From positions 93,335 through 144,352 of the forward strand of contig CAJURY010000004.1 in NCBI GenBank assembly GCA_910589155.1: DNA of 51,018 nucleotides. Direction: 5' to 3'. Shown here one piece after another: positions 40,361 to 48,307 of this stretch. Below the pieces are notes generated by a model. The model searched no databases and had not been told where the DNA came from. It saw only the letters and a list, made by a program, of their open reading frames with translations. The position numbers were made by a program, and so were the translations under genes. Source of the DNA: an uncultured Oscillospiraceae bacterium. Its GTDB lineage: Bacteria; Bacillota; Clostridia; Oscillospirales; Oscillospiraceae. The first letter of the stretch is position 1. Every line of letters begins with the position of its first letter.

Positions 40361-41809
40361 ATGGATCTTACGGATACACGCAATATGACGATGCTCTGCG
40401 ATTTTTATGAGCTGACCATGGGCAACGGCTATTTCGCCGCCGGCTACAAGGATAGAATCTGCTATTTTGACGTTTTCTTCCGTCGCTGTCCTGACGGCGG
40501 CGGTTTTGCCGTTGCCGCCGGCTTGGAGCAGGTGGTGGATTATATTCAAAATCTGCATTTTTCTAAGGAGGATATCGATTATCTCCGGGGCAAAAAGCTG
40601 TTTTCCGAGGAATTTTTGGAGTATCTGGAAAATTTCAAATTTACCGGGGATATTTGGGCGGTGCCGGAAGGCACGCCGGTTTTCCCCAAGGAGCCCATCT
40701 TAACCGTTCGGGCGAAGGCCATTGAGGCGCAGCTCATCGAAACCTACGTGCTGCTGGCGCTGAATCACCAGAGCCTCATCGCCACGAAAGCCAACCGGGT
40801 TGTGCGGGCGGCGGAAGGCCGTGTGGTGCTGGAATTTGGCTCCCGCCGGGCGCAAGGGGCGGACGCCGCCATTTTGGGCGCGCGAGCCGCTTACATCGGC
40901 GGCTGCCACGGCACTGCCTGCACCATTTCCGATGAAAAGTACGGCGTTCCTGCCGGGGGCACCATGGCCCACGCCTGGGTGCAGATGTTCGATTCCGAAT
41001 ACGAAGCCTTCAAAACCTACTGCGAGCTGTACCCCACCAACGCAACGCTGCTGGTGGACACCTACAATACCTTAAAATCCGGCGTGCCCAACGCCATCCG
41101 CGCCTTTAACGAAGTGCTGCGTCCTCTGGGCATTACCAAGTGCGGCATTCGTCTGGACTCCGGCGACATGACCTACCTCACAAAAAAGGCGCGGAAAATG
41201 CTGGACGACGCGGGCTGGAGCACCTGCCAGATTTCCGCTTCCAACTCCTTGGACGAGCATCTCATTCAGGATTTGCTGCGGCAGGGGGCGAAAATCGATC
41301 TGTTCGGCGTAGGCGAGCGGCTGATCACGGCAAAATCCGAACCGGTGTTCGGCGGAGTTTATAAGCTGGCGGCTGTGGAAAATGAGCAGGGAGAAATTAT
41401 TCCTAAGATTAAAATTTCTGAAAATGTGGAGAAAATCACCAATCCTCACTTTAAAAAGCTGTACCGCTTTTATGGCAACGATACCGGCAAGGCCATTGCG
41501 GATTATTTGACGGTGTACGACGAGACCGTGGACGACAGCAAGGACTTGGAGATTTTCGATCCAAACGCCACCTGGAAGCGGAAAACGGTGTACAATTTTA
41601 CCGCCAAGGAGCTGATGGTTCCCATTTTCCAGGGGGGAAAACTGGTCTATGACGTGCCCACGCTGGAGGAAGTACGCGGCTACTGCAAGGCGCAGGTAGA
41701 GACCCTCTGGGACGAGGTGAAGCGGTTTGACAATCCCCATGATTACTATGTGGATCTGTCCCAAAAGCTGTGGGATATGAAATACGGCCTGCTGAAAAAC
41801 CATCAATAA
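40361..41809 (+). CDS. pncB: Nicotinate phosphoribosyltransferase
   Basis: It makes nicotinate mononucleotide from nicotinate and PRPP, the entry to NAD salvage. The 482-aa protein has DFYELTMGNGYF at the N-terminus, ETYVLLALNHQSLIATKANR, EFGSRRAQG (about 154-162), GTMAHAWVQMF with the His of the active site, and GIRLDSGDM near residue 260. Length is that of the longer Firmicutes form. AAGAGGTG precedes the ATG. The next gene starts within its stop (TAATG). It neighbours a TIR gene whose predicted substrate is NAD. Confidence 0.95.
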   Translation: MDLTDTRNMTMLCDFYELTMGNGYFAAGYKDRICYFDVFFRRCPDGGGFAVAAGLEQVVDYIQNLHFSKEDIDYLRGKKLFSEEFLEYLENFKFTGDIWAVPEGTPVFPKEPILTVRAKAIEAQLIETYVLLALNHQSLIATKANRVVRAAEGRVVLEFGSRRAQGADAAILGARAAYIGGCHGTACTISDEKYGVPAGGTMAHAWVQMFDSEYEAFKTYCELYPTNATLLVDTYNTLKSGVPNAIRAFNEVLRPLGITKCGIRLDSGDMTYLTKKARKMLDDAGWSTCQISASNSLDEHLIQDLLRQGAKIDLFGVGERLITAKSEPVFGGVYKLAAVENEQGEIIPKIKISENVEKITNPHFKKLYRFYGNDTGKAIADYLTVYDETVDDSKDLEIFDPNATWKRKTVYNFTAKELMVPIFQGGKLVYDVPTLEEVRGYCKAQVETLWDEVKRFDNPHDYYVDLSQKLWDMKYGLLKNHQ

Positions 41810-42330
41810 TGGGTAAAAAGCTTGGAAAAGCCGGGCAAATGGCGCTGGGCGGCACGTTGGCGGCGCTGGCTGTGTGTATTATGACCTTTGGCGCGCTGAT
41901 TCCCGCCGCGACCTTTTGCTGCCCGGCCATTGCCAGCGTGATGCTGGTTGCGGTGCTGCGGGAATGCGGCACATCGGTTGCCTGGGCGTGGTATCTGGCA
42001 GTGGCGGTCTTGAGTTGCCTGCTGAGTCCCGACCCGGAGGCCGCCGCGGTTTTTGTGTTTCTTGGATACTATCCCATCATTCGGCGGAAATTGCACTGCA
42101 TTTCCAGTAAAGTGTTGCGGACAGTCTGCAAGCTGGCGTATTTCAATGTGTCGGCGGGCGCGGCCTACCTTGTCCTTTTGTATGTGGTGGGGCTGGAGTC
42201 GCTTTTGGAGGAAAATGTTGGTGTTTGGCTGACAATTGCCACATTGGGCCTAAGCAATGTGACGTTTTTCTTGCTGGATACGGTGTTGGCCCGTTTGACG
42301 AAGCTGTATGAAACAAAGCGGAACAAATAA
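41809..42330 (+). CDS. Small integral membrane protein, unknown
   Basis: Not recognised with confidence. A 173-aa protein with about five hydrophobic helices: ALGGTLAALAVCIMTFGALIPAAT, IASVMLVAVLRECG, AWYLAVAVLSCLL, VFVFLGYYPIIRRKL and a C-terminal pair. The general look is of a transporter S-component or YybS-like protein. It starts within the pncB stop (TAATG), so it is co-translated and may serve vitamin or nicotinate uptake; this is inferred from position only. Confidence 0.75.
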   Translation: MGKKLGKAGQMALGGTLAALAVCIMTFGALIPAATFCCPAIASVMLVAVLRECGTSVAWAWYLAVAVLSCLLSPDPEAAAVFVFLGYYPIIRRKLHCISSKVLRTVCKLAYFNVSAGAAYLVLLYVVGLESLLEENVGVWLTIATLGLSNVTFFLLDTVLARLTKLYETKRNK

Positions 42331-42335
42331 AATTT

Positions 42336-42366
42336 GGGGCAGGAAAGCATCGCTTTCCTGCCCCTT
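42336..42366 (+). terminator. Terminator of the pncB unit
   Basis: GGGGCAGGAAAGC (42336-42348), loop ATC, GCTTTCCTGCCCC (42352-42364): a perfect 13-bp stem with short tail TTGG. Confidence 0.8.
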
Positions 42367-42838
42367 GGCGTGGCGGATAGCGCTTTGGCGTTGCGTATCA
42401 TACGCTGCTACGAACCGGGCGCCCTCTTGACTGCAACTTGCCCATTTCGGAAACAAAATTAGAACTTATTTAGAATGCCACACGGTCTGCAAACCGGTTT
42501 ACAATGGCAGAATGGATCGTTTTTTGACAACTTTCAAGCCCGGCACGGTTATGACCGCGCCGGGCAGTTGCAACTGTGCTGAGCAGAAGGTTTCCCGCAA
42601 AATCCAATGGTGTGCCGTAGGGGGCGAACCTGTGTGCACGCCCGTGGGGGTAGTTTCAGGTTTTTTAGCTTGCCACGTCGGCTGCGCCTCCTCGCAATGA
42701 CAGCGTTCGGATGAAATTGCGACGGAAATCGGACAGAAACGGGCGGACACACAGGTCCGCCCTACGACAAGCATTTTGTCCCCCCGGGGGCAAGTCTGCA
42801 CCAGTATGCGTTACGCATTGCCTGCGGACGCCGCCCGC
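42367..42838. repeat. Repeat-rich intergenic region of about 470 bp
   Basis: No gene. It holds GCCCGGC...GCCGGGC (about 42539-42566) containing GGTTATGACCGCGCC, a motif also seen near 16783 and 48676. The palindrome CAGTTGCAACTG follows. Next come two members of the GGGCGAA-CTGTGTG family (42616-42648 and 42741-42766, opposite orientation), and last a diverged 106-bp repeat core at 42768-42840. Several unrelated repeat families are thus stacked in one gap. Confidence 0.75.
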
Positions 42839-43633
42839 TTAAAGTTCCGGATTCTTTTCTTTTGGAAGATCCGCTGGACCCCCAACTAAGAACCAGAGAA
42901 TCAGTCCAACGATATGCAGCGTTTGCACAAGGTCTCCCGTGGGTAAGCTGGCAACAGATAGCAGCACAGTGCCCGCCGCATAGAATAAGGAACGCCGCCG
43001 GTAGCCTTCGCCCAGGGCGAAACCGCCCAAATGGAAGGAAGCCAGCATAGCAAATACATAAGACAAAAGCAAGAAGCAGTAGTCCGCAATTTGGGGATCT
43101 CTGCCCCACATACGGAAATGGTCGATGAGCAGCACGACCAGATAGGCGCAGGGCGCCAGCCCAAGCCACTGGGCAGGCTTTTTGCCGGATATCCGATACA
43201 CGCCCCAAATAACCAACGCGGCTGCGGCGACCAAGCCCAAAATAGAACCCGCTTTGTGAATGCCGTCGCCGGACTTTTCCAGCAGGGTCATCACGGAAGA
43301 AACGCCGAACAGTGCGCCGGTAGCCACCAGCGCGGCGGCAGCGGGAATGCTGGCGGGGAAATTGGCCTTGTAGCCGCTTTCTGTGCCGACTTTTGTGCTG
43401 AGGATTGCCAGGCCGGCCAAACCGCCCAGCAGCACAATCCATAGGGCCAAATAAGGCGGACAGTTCGGAATCAGGAGCTCTTTTTCGTCCATGCCGTATT
43501 GCAAAACCATTCGGTGCAGAACCGTACCAATTACACCGCCTATAACCGCCAAAAGCTGTAAATACAAAACGCGCAAAGTCTGTTTTCGGCGCACCGGCTT
43601 TCTTTTTTTGACTTCGGCAGCTTCCTTTTTCAT
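42839..43633 (-). CDS. Multi-pass membrane protein, unknown
   Basis: Not recognised. A 264-aa protein with a strongly basic N-terminus (KKRKPVRRKQT) and about seven or eight helices from residue 22 on (LQLLAVIGGVIGTVLHRMV, LALWIVLLGGLAGLAIL, IPAAAALVATGALFGVSS, ILGLVAAAALVIWGVY, LGLAPCAYLVVLLIDH, YCFLLLSYVFAMLASF, LFYAAGTVLLSVASL, IVGLILWFLVGG). No catalytic motif. It ends within a repeat copy. It is a single gene with GAAAGGA upstream of the ATG. Confidence 0.75.
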   Translation of the reverse strand: MKKEAAEVKKRKPVRRKQTLRVLYLQLLAVIGGVIGTVLHRMVLQYGMDEKELLIPNCPPYLALWIVLLGGLAGLAILSTKVGTESGYKANFPASIPAAAALVATGALFGVSSVMTLLEKSGDGIHKAGSILGLVAAAALVIWGVYRISGKKPAQWLGLAPCAYLVVLLIDHFRMWGRDPQIADYCFLLLSYVFAMLASFHLGGFALGEGYRRRSLFYAAGTVLLSVASLPTGDLVQTLHIVGLILWFLVGGPADLPKEKNPEL

Positions 43634-43720
43634 CGTTTCAAATCCTTTCGCATGCGGAAAGCGTTATTTTTCTTATTATAGCACAATCTTTTGAAAAAAG
43701 AAACGCCTTTTACAGAATTT

Positions 43721-46510
43721 TTATACAAATAAAATGCCGACCGTCTCGCCCGGGGCGAGAATCAGGGAAACGACGCCTTGCTCCATGGGGCGGTTTTCCA
43801 GAACCTGCTCTGAAAAATCCACCAGCATGGCTTTCTGGAAGCCCGGCGCGGCGAGGCGCACCGCCGCTTCTTCCTCTCGGCTTACCGCCGCCAGCCGGAC
43901 GAGAAGTCCCTTGCCGCTTTCCGGTACCTTTACAGCGGAAACCACCGCGTTTCCCTCCAAGGTCAAAAACCGGCGGGTTAAGGGCAAAACGCCGGAGTGC
44001 GCGGTGTTGGAGGCGTAGGGCAGGTTGCTGTGCACGAAGGCTTCTCCCGCTTTTTTTAACGCCAAAGGCTCCGCTTTTTCCCACCGAAGCCCCAGACGGA
44101 AGCGCCGCTTGCCCAGCTCCGGGTAAGGGTCTGGACGGGAGGAGCCGCGAAGCAACGAGACCTGAAGGGCGTTGCCATAGCCCCGGTAGCCATACTTGCC
44201 GTCAGAGAGCAGCAGCATGCCCGCTTCCTTTTCCTGGGCGAAATAGAAGTTCCGGGCGCAGCTATCATGCAGGGCGCTTGCCTCCCGGTGCAAAACGCCG
44301 ATTTGTATGTCTCCTTGATAGCCGCTCACCGGATACGCAAGCCGGGCGCAAAAACTCACCTTTGGCGTTCCGTCCGGGGCGGCCTTCTCCTGAAAATCGC
44401 AGTCTCCCAGAATTTCCAGGGTTTCCGCAGCCTTGTCCAATCGCAGCGTGACGACCATTTTGGACGCGCCAAATTGGATTTCATAGGAAATCCACCGGCG
44501 AAGCCCTTCCAAATGCGCTTCCTTAAAAATTACTTTCCCAGAGCGGTGCAGATTCTGGGGCTGGGTCTCCACGCCCTCCCGCCAGCCGCAGCCGCCGGGA
44601 TTCGTCCGCTCCCGGCAGAGGAAAAAGCCTGCGTTTTCCAAAAGCCGCCTGCCTGATTTTTTGTCCACAAAGCTGCGGATAGAAAGGTCGTTTTCCTCCA
44701 GCTCCACCCGGATTTTTTCGTTTTCCAGCACAAGAGGCTGAAAATATGTGACTCTGGGATCAGGAGGCAGGGCGGAAAAGCAGAAGCTCTCTTTCGGCGC
44801 TTCCGCAAGGCGCACGGTGGTATAGCCGAAGGCGGGCGCCGCCGCTTCCAAAAGCACCGTCGTGCGGGTGTGGTTCCATTCCGGTGTGGATGCCGTCTCG
44901 GCGCTGCAAGGGACGGGCTGCCCGTTGACGTTGAAAGCGCAAAGCCGCTCCGGATCTCCCGGCCAGTCCCAGAGAGCGATTTCCTGTATGCCTGCCCTGT
45001 CAAAGGGGGTGGGATTGAAAAAATGCAGCAATCTGGTTTTTCCCCGCCCCCGTTCCACGCCGGGCAGACGGAAACGGCTTGTTTCGTCCAGCCCCAGACC
45101 CACGCCGCCGCCTTCCGACCGGGAAAGCAGATTTTCGTCGGGGGTTTCAAACATGGAGGTATCAATTTTCTCCGCAAATGCGCGAAGCGCCGCCCCAGAC
45201 GCCGCCATCACGCCGCCCATGGCTTCTTCAAACGCTCCCATGGCGTGATCTCTGGACTCCGGGGTGTTGGAGCCAGGCAAAATGTCGTGGAATTGGTTAA
45301 ACAGCACTTTTTCCCACGCCGCCCGGAACTGCCGGTTAAAATGCTCCAGCTCCGCTTCCCGCACCGCAAAAGCGGTCAGGGCTTCCGCCAGGTACAGCCG
45401 ATCCTCCGCCACCCGGTTGGCCAGCTTGATTTTGGACTGGGAGGTGTAGCAGCCGGTGAAGGTGGGGCCAAGCTCTCCGGTGACTACCGGGAAATTCTCC
45501 CGGTAAGGGTCAATTGCCGCAAAATAAGCGTCATAGGTGGAGAAAATCAGTTTGGGCGCAACCGGCCAAGTCTGCATATCCAAAATCAGCTCAATATCTT
45601 TTCGGGTGGGACCGCCGCCGTGATCGCCTACCCCGTAGACCTTCATCATATCCTTGATACCATATTGCCTGCAAAAAGCGGGAACCCGGCACAAATACAT
45701 GGGGCGGATGGAATCGTTGTACCATAGCGGCTCGTTGAGAGCCAGCACCTCTTTGCCGGAAGCGCCGCGCCACCTGTAGAGCTGCTGGCCGTCCAGCCCC
45801 CGGCAGTGATAAAAATAGCGAACGCCCCCCGCCGCCAGAATGTCCGGCGCCGAGGCCGAATGCCCAAAGGAATCCGGGTGAAAATCCAGATTGATTTTCT
45901 CATAGGAAATGCCAAACCGTTCCTGCAAAAACTGGCGGGTATACAAAATGTGCCGCGCCATACTCTCTAGGTTCGGCATGTTTTTGTCCAGCTCTACAAA
46001 GCTGGAGCCTGCGAACACAAATCTGCCCTCGTCCACCCGCTTTTTCACTCTGCGAAACAACGCCGGGTCGTAAAACTCCACCATGCGGTATACGGCGCAT
46101 TGGGACTGGCAGAAAACAAAGTCCGGGTACTGGTCCATGAGATCCAGCATGGTGCGAAAGGTGCCCAGCACGATGTCTACCGTCTCGTGAAAGCCCCACA
46201 TCCAGTCCATGTCGATGTGGGCGTGAGCGACGCAGTGCAAGGTGTATTCCTTTGCCTGCGCGGATAGAGGCGACAGAATTTCCTCCGCCTTGCGGCATAA
46301 AGAATCCGGCAAGGCGTGCTCTTTCAGGAAGCCCTCATACAGGCAGTCCACCGCCCGCTCCAAAAGCGCGTCAGATCTGCCTTGAGAGAGTTCCTCCGCC
46401 ACGGCGATTTCTCCGAAAATCCGTTCTCCCCAGTAGGACAGCTCCGGGATATCAATCCAGTGATTTTTCTGCTCCGGCTTCATTTGCGCGATTTTTTCAT
46501 ATCGTGTCAT
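43721..46510 (-). CDS. Alpha-mannosidase, glycoside hydrolase family 38
   Basis: A 929-aa Zn-dependent exo-mannosidase of the bacterial cytosolic type; no signal peptide. HAHID (96-100) gives Zn ligands, and LDFHPDSFGHS contains nucleophile Asp213. The N-terminal catalytic barrel runs to about 330, a helical middle domain to about 430, and large beta-rich C-terminal domains follow. The ATG at 46510 is preferred because GGAGG lies 8 bases before it; the ORF's earlier ATG overlaps this GGAGG. It likely degrades imported mannosides from host or yeast glycans. No transporter is adjacent. Confidence 0.93.
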   Translation of the reverse strand: MTRYEKIAQMKPEQKNHWIDIPELSYWGERIFGEIAVAEELSQGRSDALLERAVDCLYEGFLKEHALPDSLCRKAEEILSPLSAQAKEYTLHCVAHAHIDMDWMWGFHETVDIVLGTFRTMLDLMDQYPDFVFCQSQCAVYRMVEFYDPALFRRVKKRVDEGRFVFAGSSFVELDKNMPNLESMARHILYTRQFLQERFGISYEKINLDFHPDSFGHSASAPDILAAGGVRYFYHCRGLDGQQLYRWRGASGKEVLALNEPLWYNDSIRPMYLCRVPAFCRQYGIKDMMKVYGVGDHGGGPTRKDIELILDMQTWPVAPKLIFSTYDAYFAAIDPYRENFPVVTGELGPTFTGCYTSQSKIKLANRVAEDRLYLAEALTAFAVREAELEHFNRQFRAAWEKVLFNQFHDILPGSNTPESRDHAMGAFEEAMGGVMAASGAALRAFAEKIDTSMFETPDENLLSRSEGGGVGLGLDETSRFRLPGVERGRGKTRLLHFFNPTPFDRAGIQEIALWDWPGDPERLCAFNVNGQPVPCSAETASTPEWNHTRTTVLLEAAAPAFGYTTVRLAEAPKESFCFSALPPDPRVTYFQPLVLENEKIRVELEENDLSIRSFVDKKSGRRLLENAGFFLCRERTNPGGCGWREGVETQPQNLHRSGKVIFKEAHLEGLRRWISYEIQFGASKMVVTLRLDKAAETLEILGDCDFQEKAAPDGTPKVSFCARLAYPVSGYQGDIQIGVLHREASALHDSCARNFYFAQEKEAGMLLLSDGKYGYRGYGNALQVSLLRGSSRPDPYPELGKRRFRLGLRWEKAEPLALKKAGEAFVHSNLPYASNTAHSGVLPLTRRFLTLEGNAVVSAVKVPESGKGLLVRLAAVSREEEAAVRLAAPGFQKAMLVDFSEQVLENRPMEQGVVSLILAPGETVGILFV

Positions 46511-46557
46511 CCTTGATTCCTCCATGGATTCAAAAAATTAAGATGCGGAACCAGGCC

Positions 46558-46586
46558 TTGACGGCGTGGAAAACCCATGCTATAAT
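46558..46586 (+). promoter_or_regulatory. Promoter of antitoxin RNA A
   Basis: TTGACG (46558-46563) and TATAAT (46581-46586) with a 17-bp spacer, facing the toxin gene. Confidence 0.85.
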
Positions 46587-46592
46587 AGATGC

Positions 46593-46689
46593 AGAAAAAG
46601 GGCGCTGCCGATAGACGGTTCAGCCCCCTATATTAAGTCGTTGAAGTAATCGCCGAACTTGTCTAGGGGACGGCGATTACTTCTTTTTT
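46593..46689 (+). ncRNA. Antisense RNA of type I toxin-antitoxin module A
   Basis: Predicted RNA of about 97 nt. A 5' block (AAAAAGGGCGCTGCC ... TTCAGCCCCC) shared by all three copies is followed by a variable stretch. An intrinsic terminator then follows: GAAGTAATCGCC (46643-46654) with GGCGATTACTTC (46672-46683) and T6. Its 3' end covers the last codons of toxin A on the other strand. The 5' block, read on the minus strand, is itself a hairpin with T5 that probably ends the toxin mRNA, so the RNA is fully antisense to the toxin 3' region. Confidence 0.8.
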
Positions 46690-46763
46690 GCTATACTGAT
46701 AATCAGGGTAGCAAAGGTGATGAGCATCGAAACAAAAGCGTAAAGCTCCGCATGAGATACCAT
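46677..46763 (-). CDS. Type I toxin A, holin-like peptide of 28 aa
   Basis: A 28-aa hydrophobic peptide: MVSHAELYAFVSM start, one membrane helix, and KKK at the C-terminus, like the putative holin-like/TxpA-BsrG toxins of Firmicutes that damage the membrane when unrepressed. AGGAGGGGG lies just before the ATG, preceded by a long structured leader of about 125 nt. Promoter at 46897-46925. Its sequence is nearly identical to toxin C. Confidence 0.85.
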   Translation of the reverse strand: MVSHAELYAFVSMLITFATLIISIAKKK

Positions 46764-46896
46764 CTTACCACCCCCTCCTATGTAGTCGGGGGCAAAGAAG
46801 CTGCCCCCGCGAAGGGAGCGTAACCGCCTACCGTGGCGCGCTACGTCGCGCCATGAACTATAAGACAGCGCCCGGTTCCATTCTGGAACCGGGATT

Positions 46897-46925
46897 ATTT
46901 TAACATGTACATTTCGCTTTGTAAA
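46897..46925 (-). promoter_or_regulatory. Promoter of toxin A mRNA
   Basis: TTTACA (46925-46920) and TAAAAT (46902-46897) with a 17-bp spacer on the minus strand; it diverges from the antitoxin B promoter at 46954. Confidence 0.75.
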
Positions 46926-46953
46926 GTTTTTCCTGCCAACCATTTTGCAAGCC

Positions 46954-46982
46954 TTGACGTTAGCCTGCATTCATGCTATAAT
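46954..46982 (+). promoter_or_regulatory. Promoter of antitoxin RNA B
   Basis: TTGACG (46954-46959) and TATAAT (46977-46982) with a 17-bp spacer, identical to the copy C promoter. Confidence 0.85.
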
Positions 46983-46988
46983 AGATGC

Positions 46989-47081
46989 AGAAAAAGGGCG
47001 CTGCCGATAGACGGTTCAGCCCCCTATGTGATTACTGAAGTAACCGCCAAGCTGTGGGGACAGGGGCGGTTACTTCTTTTT
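46989..47081 (+). ncRNA. Antisense RNA of type I module B
   Basis: It has the same 5' block as copies A and C, a different middle, and the terminator GAAGTAACCGCC (47037-47048) with GGCGGTTACTTC (47065-47076) and T5. It overlaps the 3' end of toxin B. Its CAGCCCCC is perfectly complementary to GGGGGCTG at the toxin B ribosome site, so a second contact that blocks translation is possible. Confidence 0.8.
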
Positions 47082-47153
47082 GGTTGCCTGTAAAACGAGG
47101 CTCACAATTCCAATGATGACAAGGCAAAGCTGAAATACTTCGGATGTACTCAC
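47070..47153 (-). CDS. Type I toxin B, diverged holin-like peptide of 27 aa
   Basis: A 27-aa peptide with GTG start, beginning MSTSEVFQLCLVIIG, one membrane helix and the TKKK end. It shares the layout but little sequence with toxins A and C, while the flanking promoter, leader and antitoxin 5' block are nearly identical. AAGGGGGG lies 7-8 bases before the GTG. This suggests the toxin core was exchanged within a conserved frame. Confidence 0.8.
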   Translation of the reverse strand: MSTSEVFQLCLVIIGIVSLVLQATKKK

Positions 47154-47290
47154 TGGGCAGCCCCCCTTTCGTAGAAAACAGGGGGCAAAAGAAGCTGCCC
47201 CCGCGAAGGGAGCGTAACCGCCTACCGTGGCGCGCTGCGTCGCGCCATAAACTATAAGACAGCGCCCGGTTCCAGTTTGGAACCGATTTT

Positions 47291-47319
47291 ATTTTAACAT
47301 GTACATTTCGCTTTGTAAA
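47291..47319 (-). promoter_or_regulatory. Promoter of toxin B mRNA
   Basis: TTTACA (47319-47314) and TAAAAT (47296-47291) with a 17-bp spacer on the minus strand. Confidence 0.75.
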
Positions 47320-47347
47320 GTTTTTCCTGCCAACCATTTTGTAAGCC

Positions 47348-47376
47348 TTGACGTTAGCCTGCATCCATGCTATAAT
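47348..47376 (+). promoter_or_regulatory. Promoter of antitoxin RNA C
   Basis: TTGACG (47348-47353) and TATAAT (47371-47376) with a 17-bp spacer. Confidence 0.85.
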
Positions 47377-47382
47377 AGATAC

Positions 47383-47476
47383 AGAAAAAGGGCGCTGCCG
47401 ATAGACGGTTCAGCCCCCTAAGATGTTACATGAAGTAACCGCCTTGGTTGGAGCCTGGGGCGGTTACTTCTTTTTT
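47383..47476 (+). ncRNA. Antisense RNA of type I module C
   Basis: Predicted RNA of about 94 nt with the shared 5' block and the terminator GAAGTAACCGCC (47432-47443) with GGCGGTTACTTC (47459-47470) and T6. It overlaps the 3' end of toxin C. Its variable middle differs from those of copies A and B, which could give specificity. Confidence 0.8.
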
Positions 47477-47550
47477 GCTATGCTGATAATCAGGGTAGCA
47501 AAGGCGATGAGCATCGAAACAAAAGCGTAAAGCTCCGCATGAGATACCAT
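47464..47550 (-). CDS. Type I toxin C, holin-like peptide of 28 aa
   Basis: A 28-aa peptide differing from toxin A only by Ala for Thr at residue 16. AGGAGGGGG lies upstream, with a structured leader whose GGGGGCAGC...GCCCCC hairpin is next to the ribosome site. Promoter at 47683-47711. Same family and features as toxin A. Confidence 0.85.
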   Translation of the reverse strand: MVSHAELYAFVSMLIAFATLIISIAKKK

Positions 47551-47682
47551 CTTAACCACCCCCTCCTATGTAGTCGGGGGCAAAAAGCTGCCCCCGCGAA
47601 GGGAGCGTAACCGCCTACCGTGGCGCGCGCGTCGCGCCATGAACTATAAGACAGCGCCCGGTTCCAAACTGGAACCATATTT

Positions 47683-47711
47683 ATTCTAACAAGTCTGTCG
47701 CAATTTGTCAA
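47683..47711 (-). promoter_or_regulatory. Promoter of toxin C mRNA
   Basis: TTGACA (47711-47706) and TAGAAT (47688-47683) with a 17-bp spacer. It differs from the A and B toxin promoters because the repeat unit ends here. Confidence 0.75.
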
Positions 47712-47723
47712 TTTCTAATGAGG

Positions 47724-47770
47724 AAAGCCCTTCTTTTGGATGCCAAACTCCAAAAGAAGGGCTTTTTCTT
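47724..47770 (-). terminator. Bidirectional terminator of the SLOG-like gene
   Basis: AAAGCCCTTCTTTTGG and CCAAAAGAAGGGCTTT form a perfect 16-bp stem with a 10-nt loop and T-rich tails. It separates the SLOG-like gene from the toxin array. Confidence 0.88.
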
Positions 47771-48171
47771 TACAATCGGAAAATTTGTTTTCCTTTTTGC
47801 GCGGCATAGCGAACCGCGCTGTGGACGCGGCTCCAGTCGCCGCAGCGAATGACATAATCGCACCGATCCACGCGCCACCGAAGGGGATTTTCCCTACCAG
47901 GAAAGGCGATTTCATCGTAAAGCGTTTTGCTGAGCGCCTTTTTCTGGCTTTTTCCAGGGTGTTCTTTTACCAAAATCAGCCTGATATGGGGGTATTTCTT
48001 TTTTGCTTTTCCAACGGCTGTCGCAAAAAGGGGATCCAATGCGCCGGATTCTCCCACATAAAATGTATCCACGCCGTGCTTGCGGATAAGTTCGTCAAGG
48101 ATGCTTGCCAGATTGGCTGAGACGTTTCGCAAAAATGGCCGGTAGCCAATGATACAACAGTTTATATGCAT
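47770..48171 (-). CDS. SLOG-fold (DUF1273/YpsA-like) protein
   Basis: A 133-aa Rossmann-like protein. The N-terminal CCIIGYRPF, the strand-loop VDTFYVGESGALDPLFATAVGKAKKKYP and CDYVIRCGD fit the SLOG superfamily, which binds nucleotides or nucleotide-derived signals. Family members include YpsA and proteins linked to stress or conflict systems. The ATG at 48171 has AAAGGAG 11 bases upstream. It is divergent from an HTH gene that may control it. Confidence 0.75.
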   Translation of the reverse strand: MHINCCIIGYRPFLRNVSANLASILDELIRKHGVDTFYVGESGALDPLFATAVGKAKKKYPHIRLILVKEHPGKSQKKALSKTLYDEIAFPGRENPLRWRVDRCDYVIRCGDWSRVHSAVRYAAQKGKQIFRL

Positions 48172-48307
48172 ACTTTTGCACGCTCCTTTTTTCGTTCTAT
48201 CCCCTATTATAACGATTAAATTATATTAAATCAATATAAATAGATAATCTAATCGAATACTTGGGCAAAATAATTGTTATAGAATATGAAAAAAGGGGGG
48301 GTTGCGG

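Noticed and set aside
46677..46970. 97-codon frame ending in toxin A
   Set aside because: The frame extends through the leader and promoter; the ribosome site AGGAGGGGG points to the internal ATG giving 28 aa.
46573..47700. CRISPR-like reading of the three repeats near the array
   Set aside because: The units are about 400 bp, hold promoters, terminators and peptides, and have no short repeat-spacer pattern.
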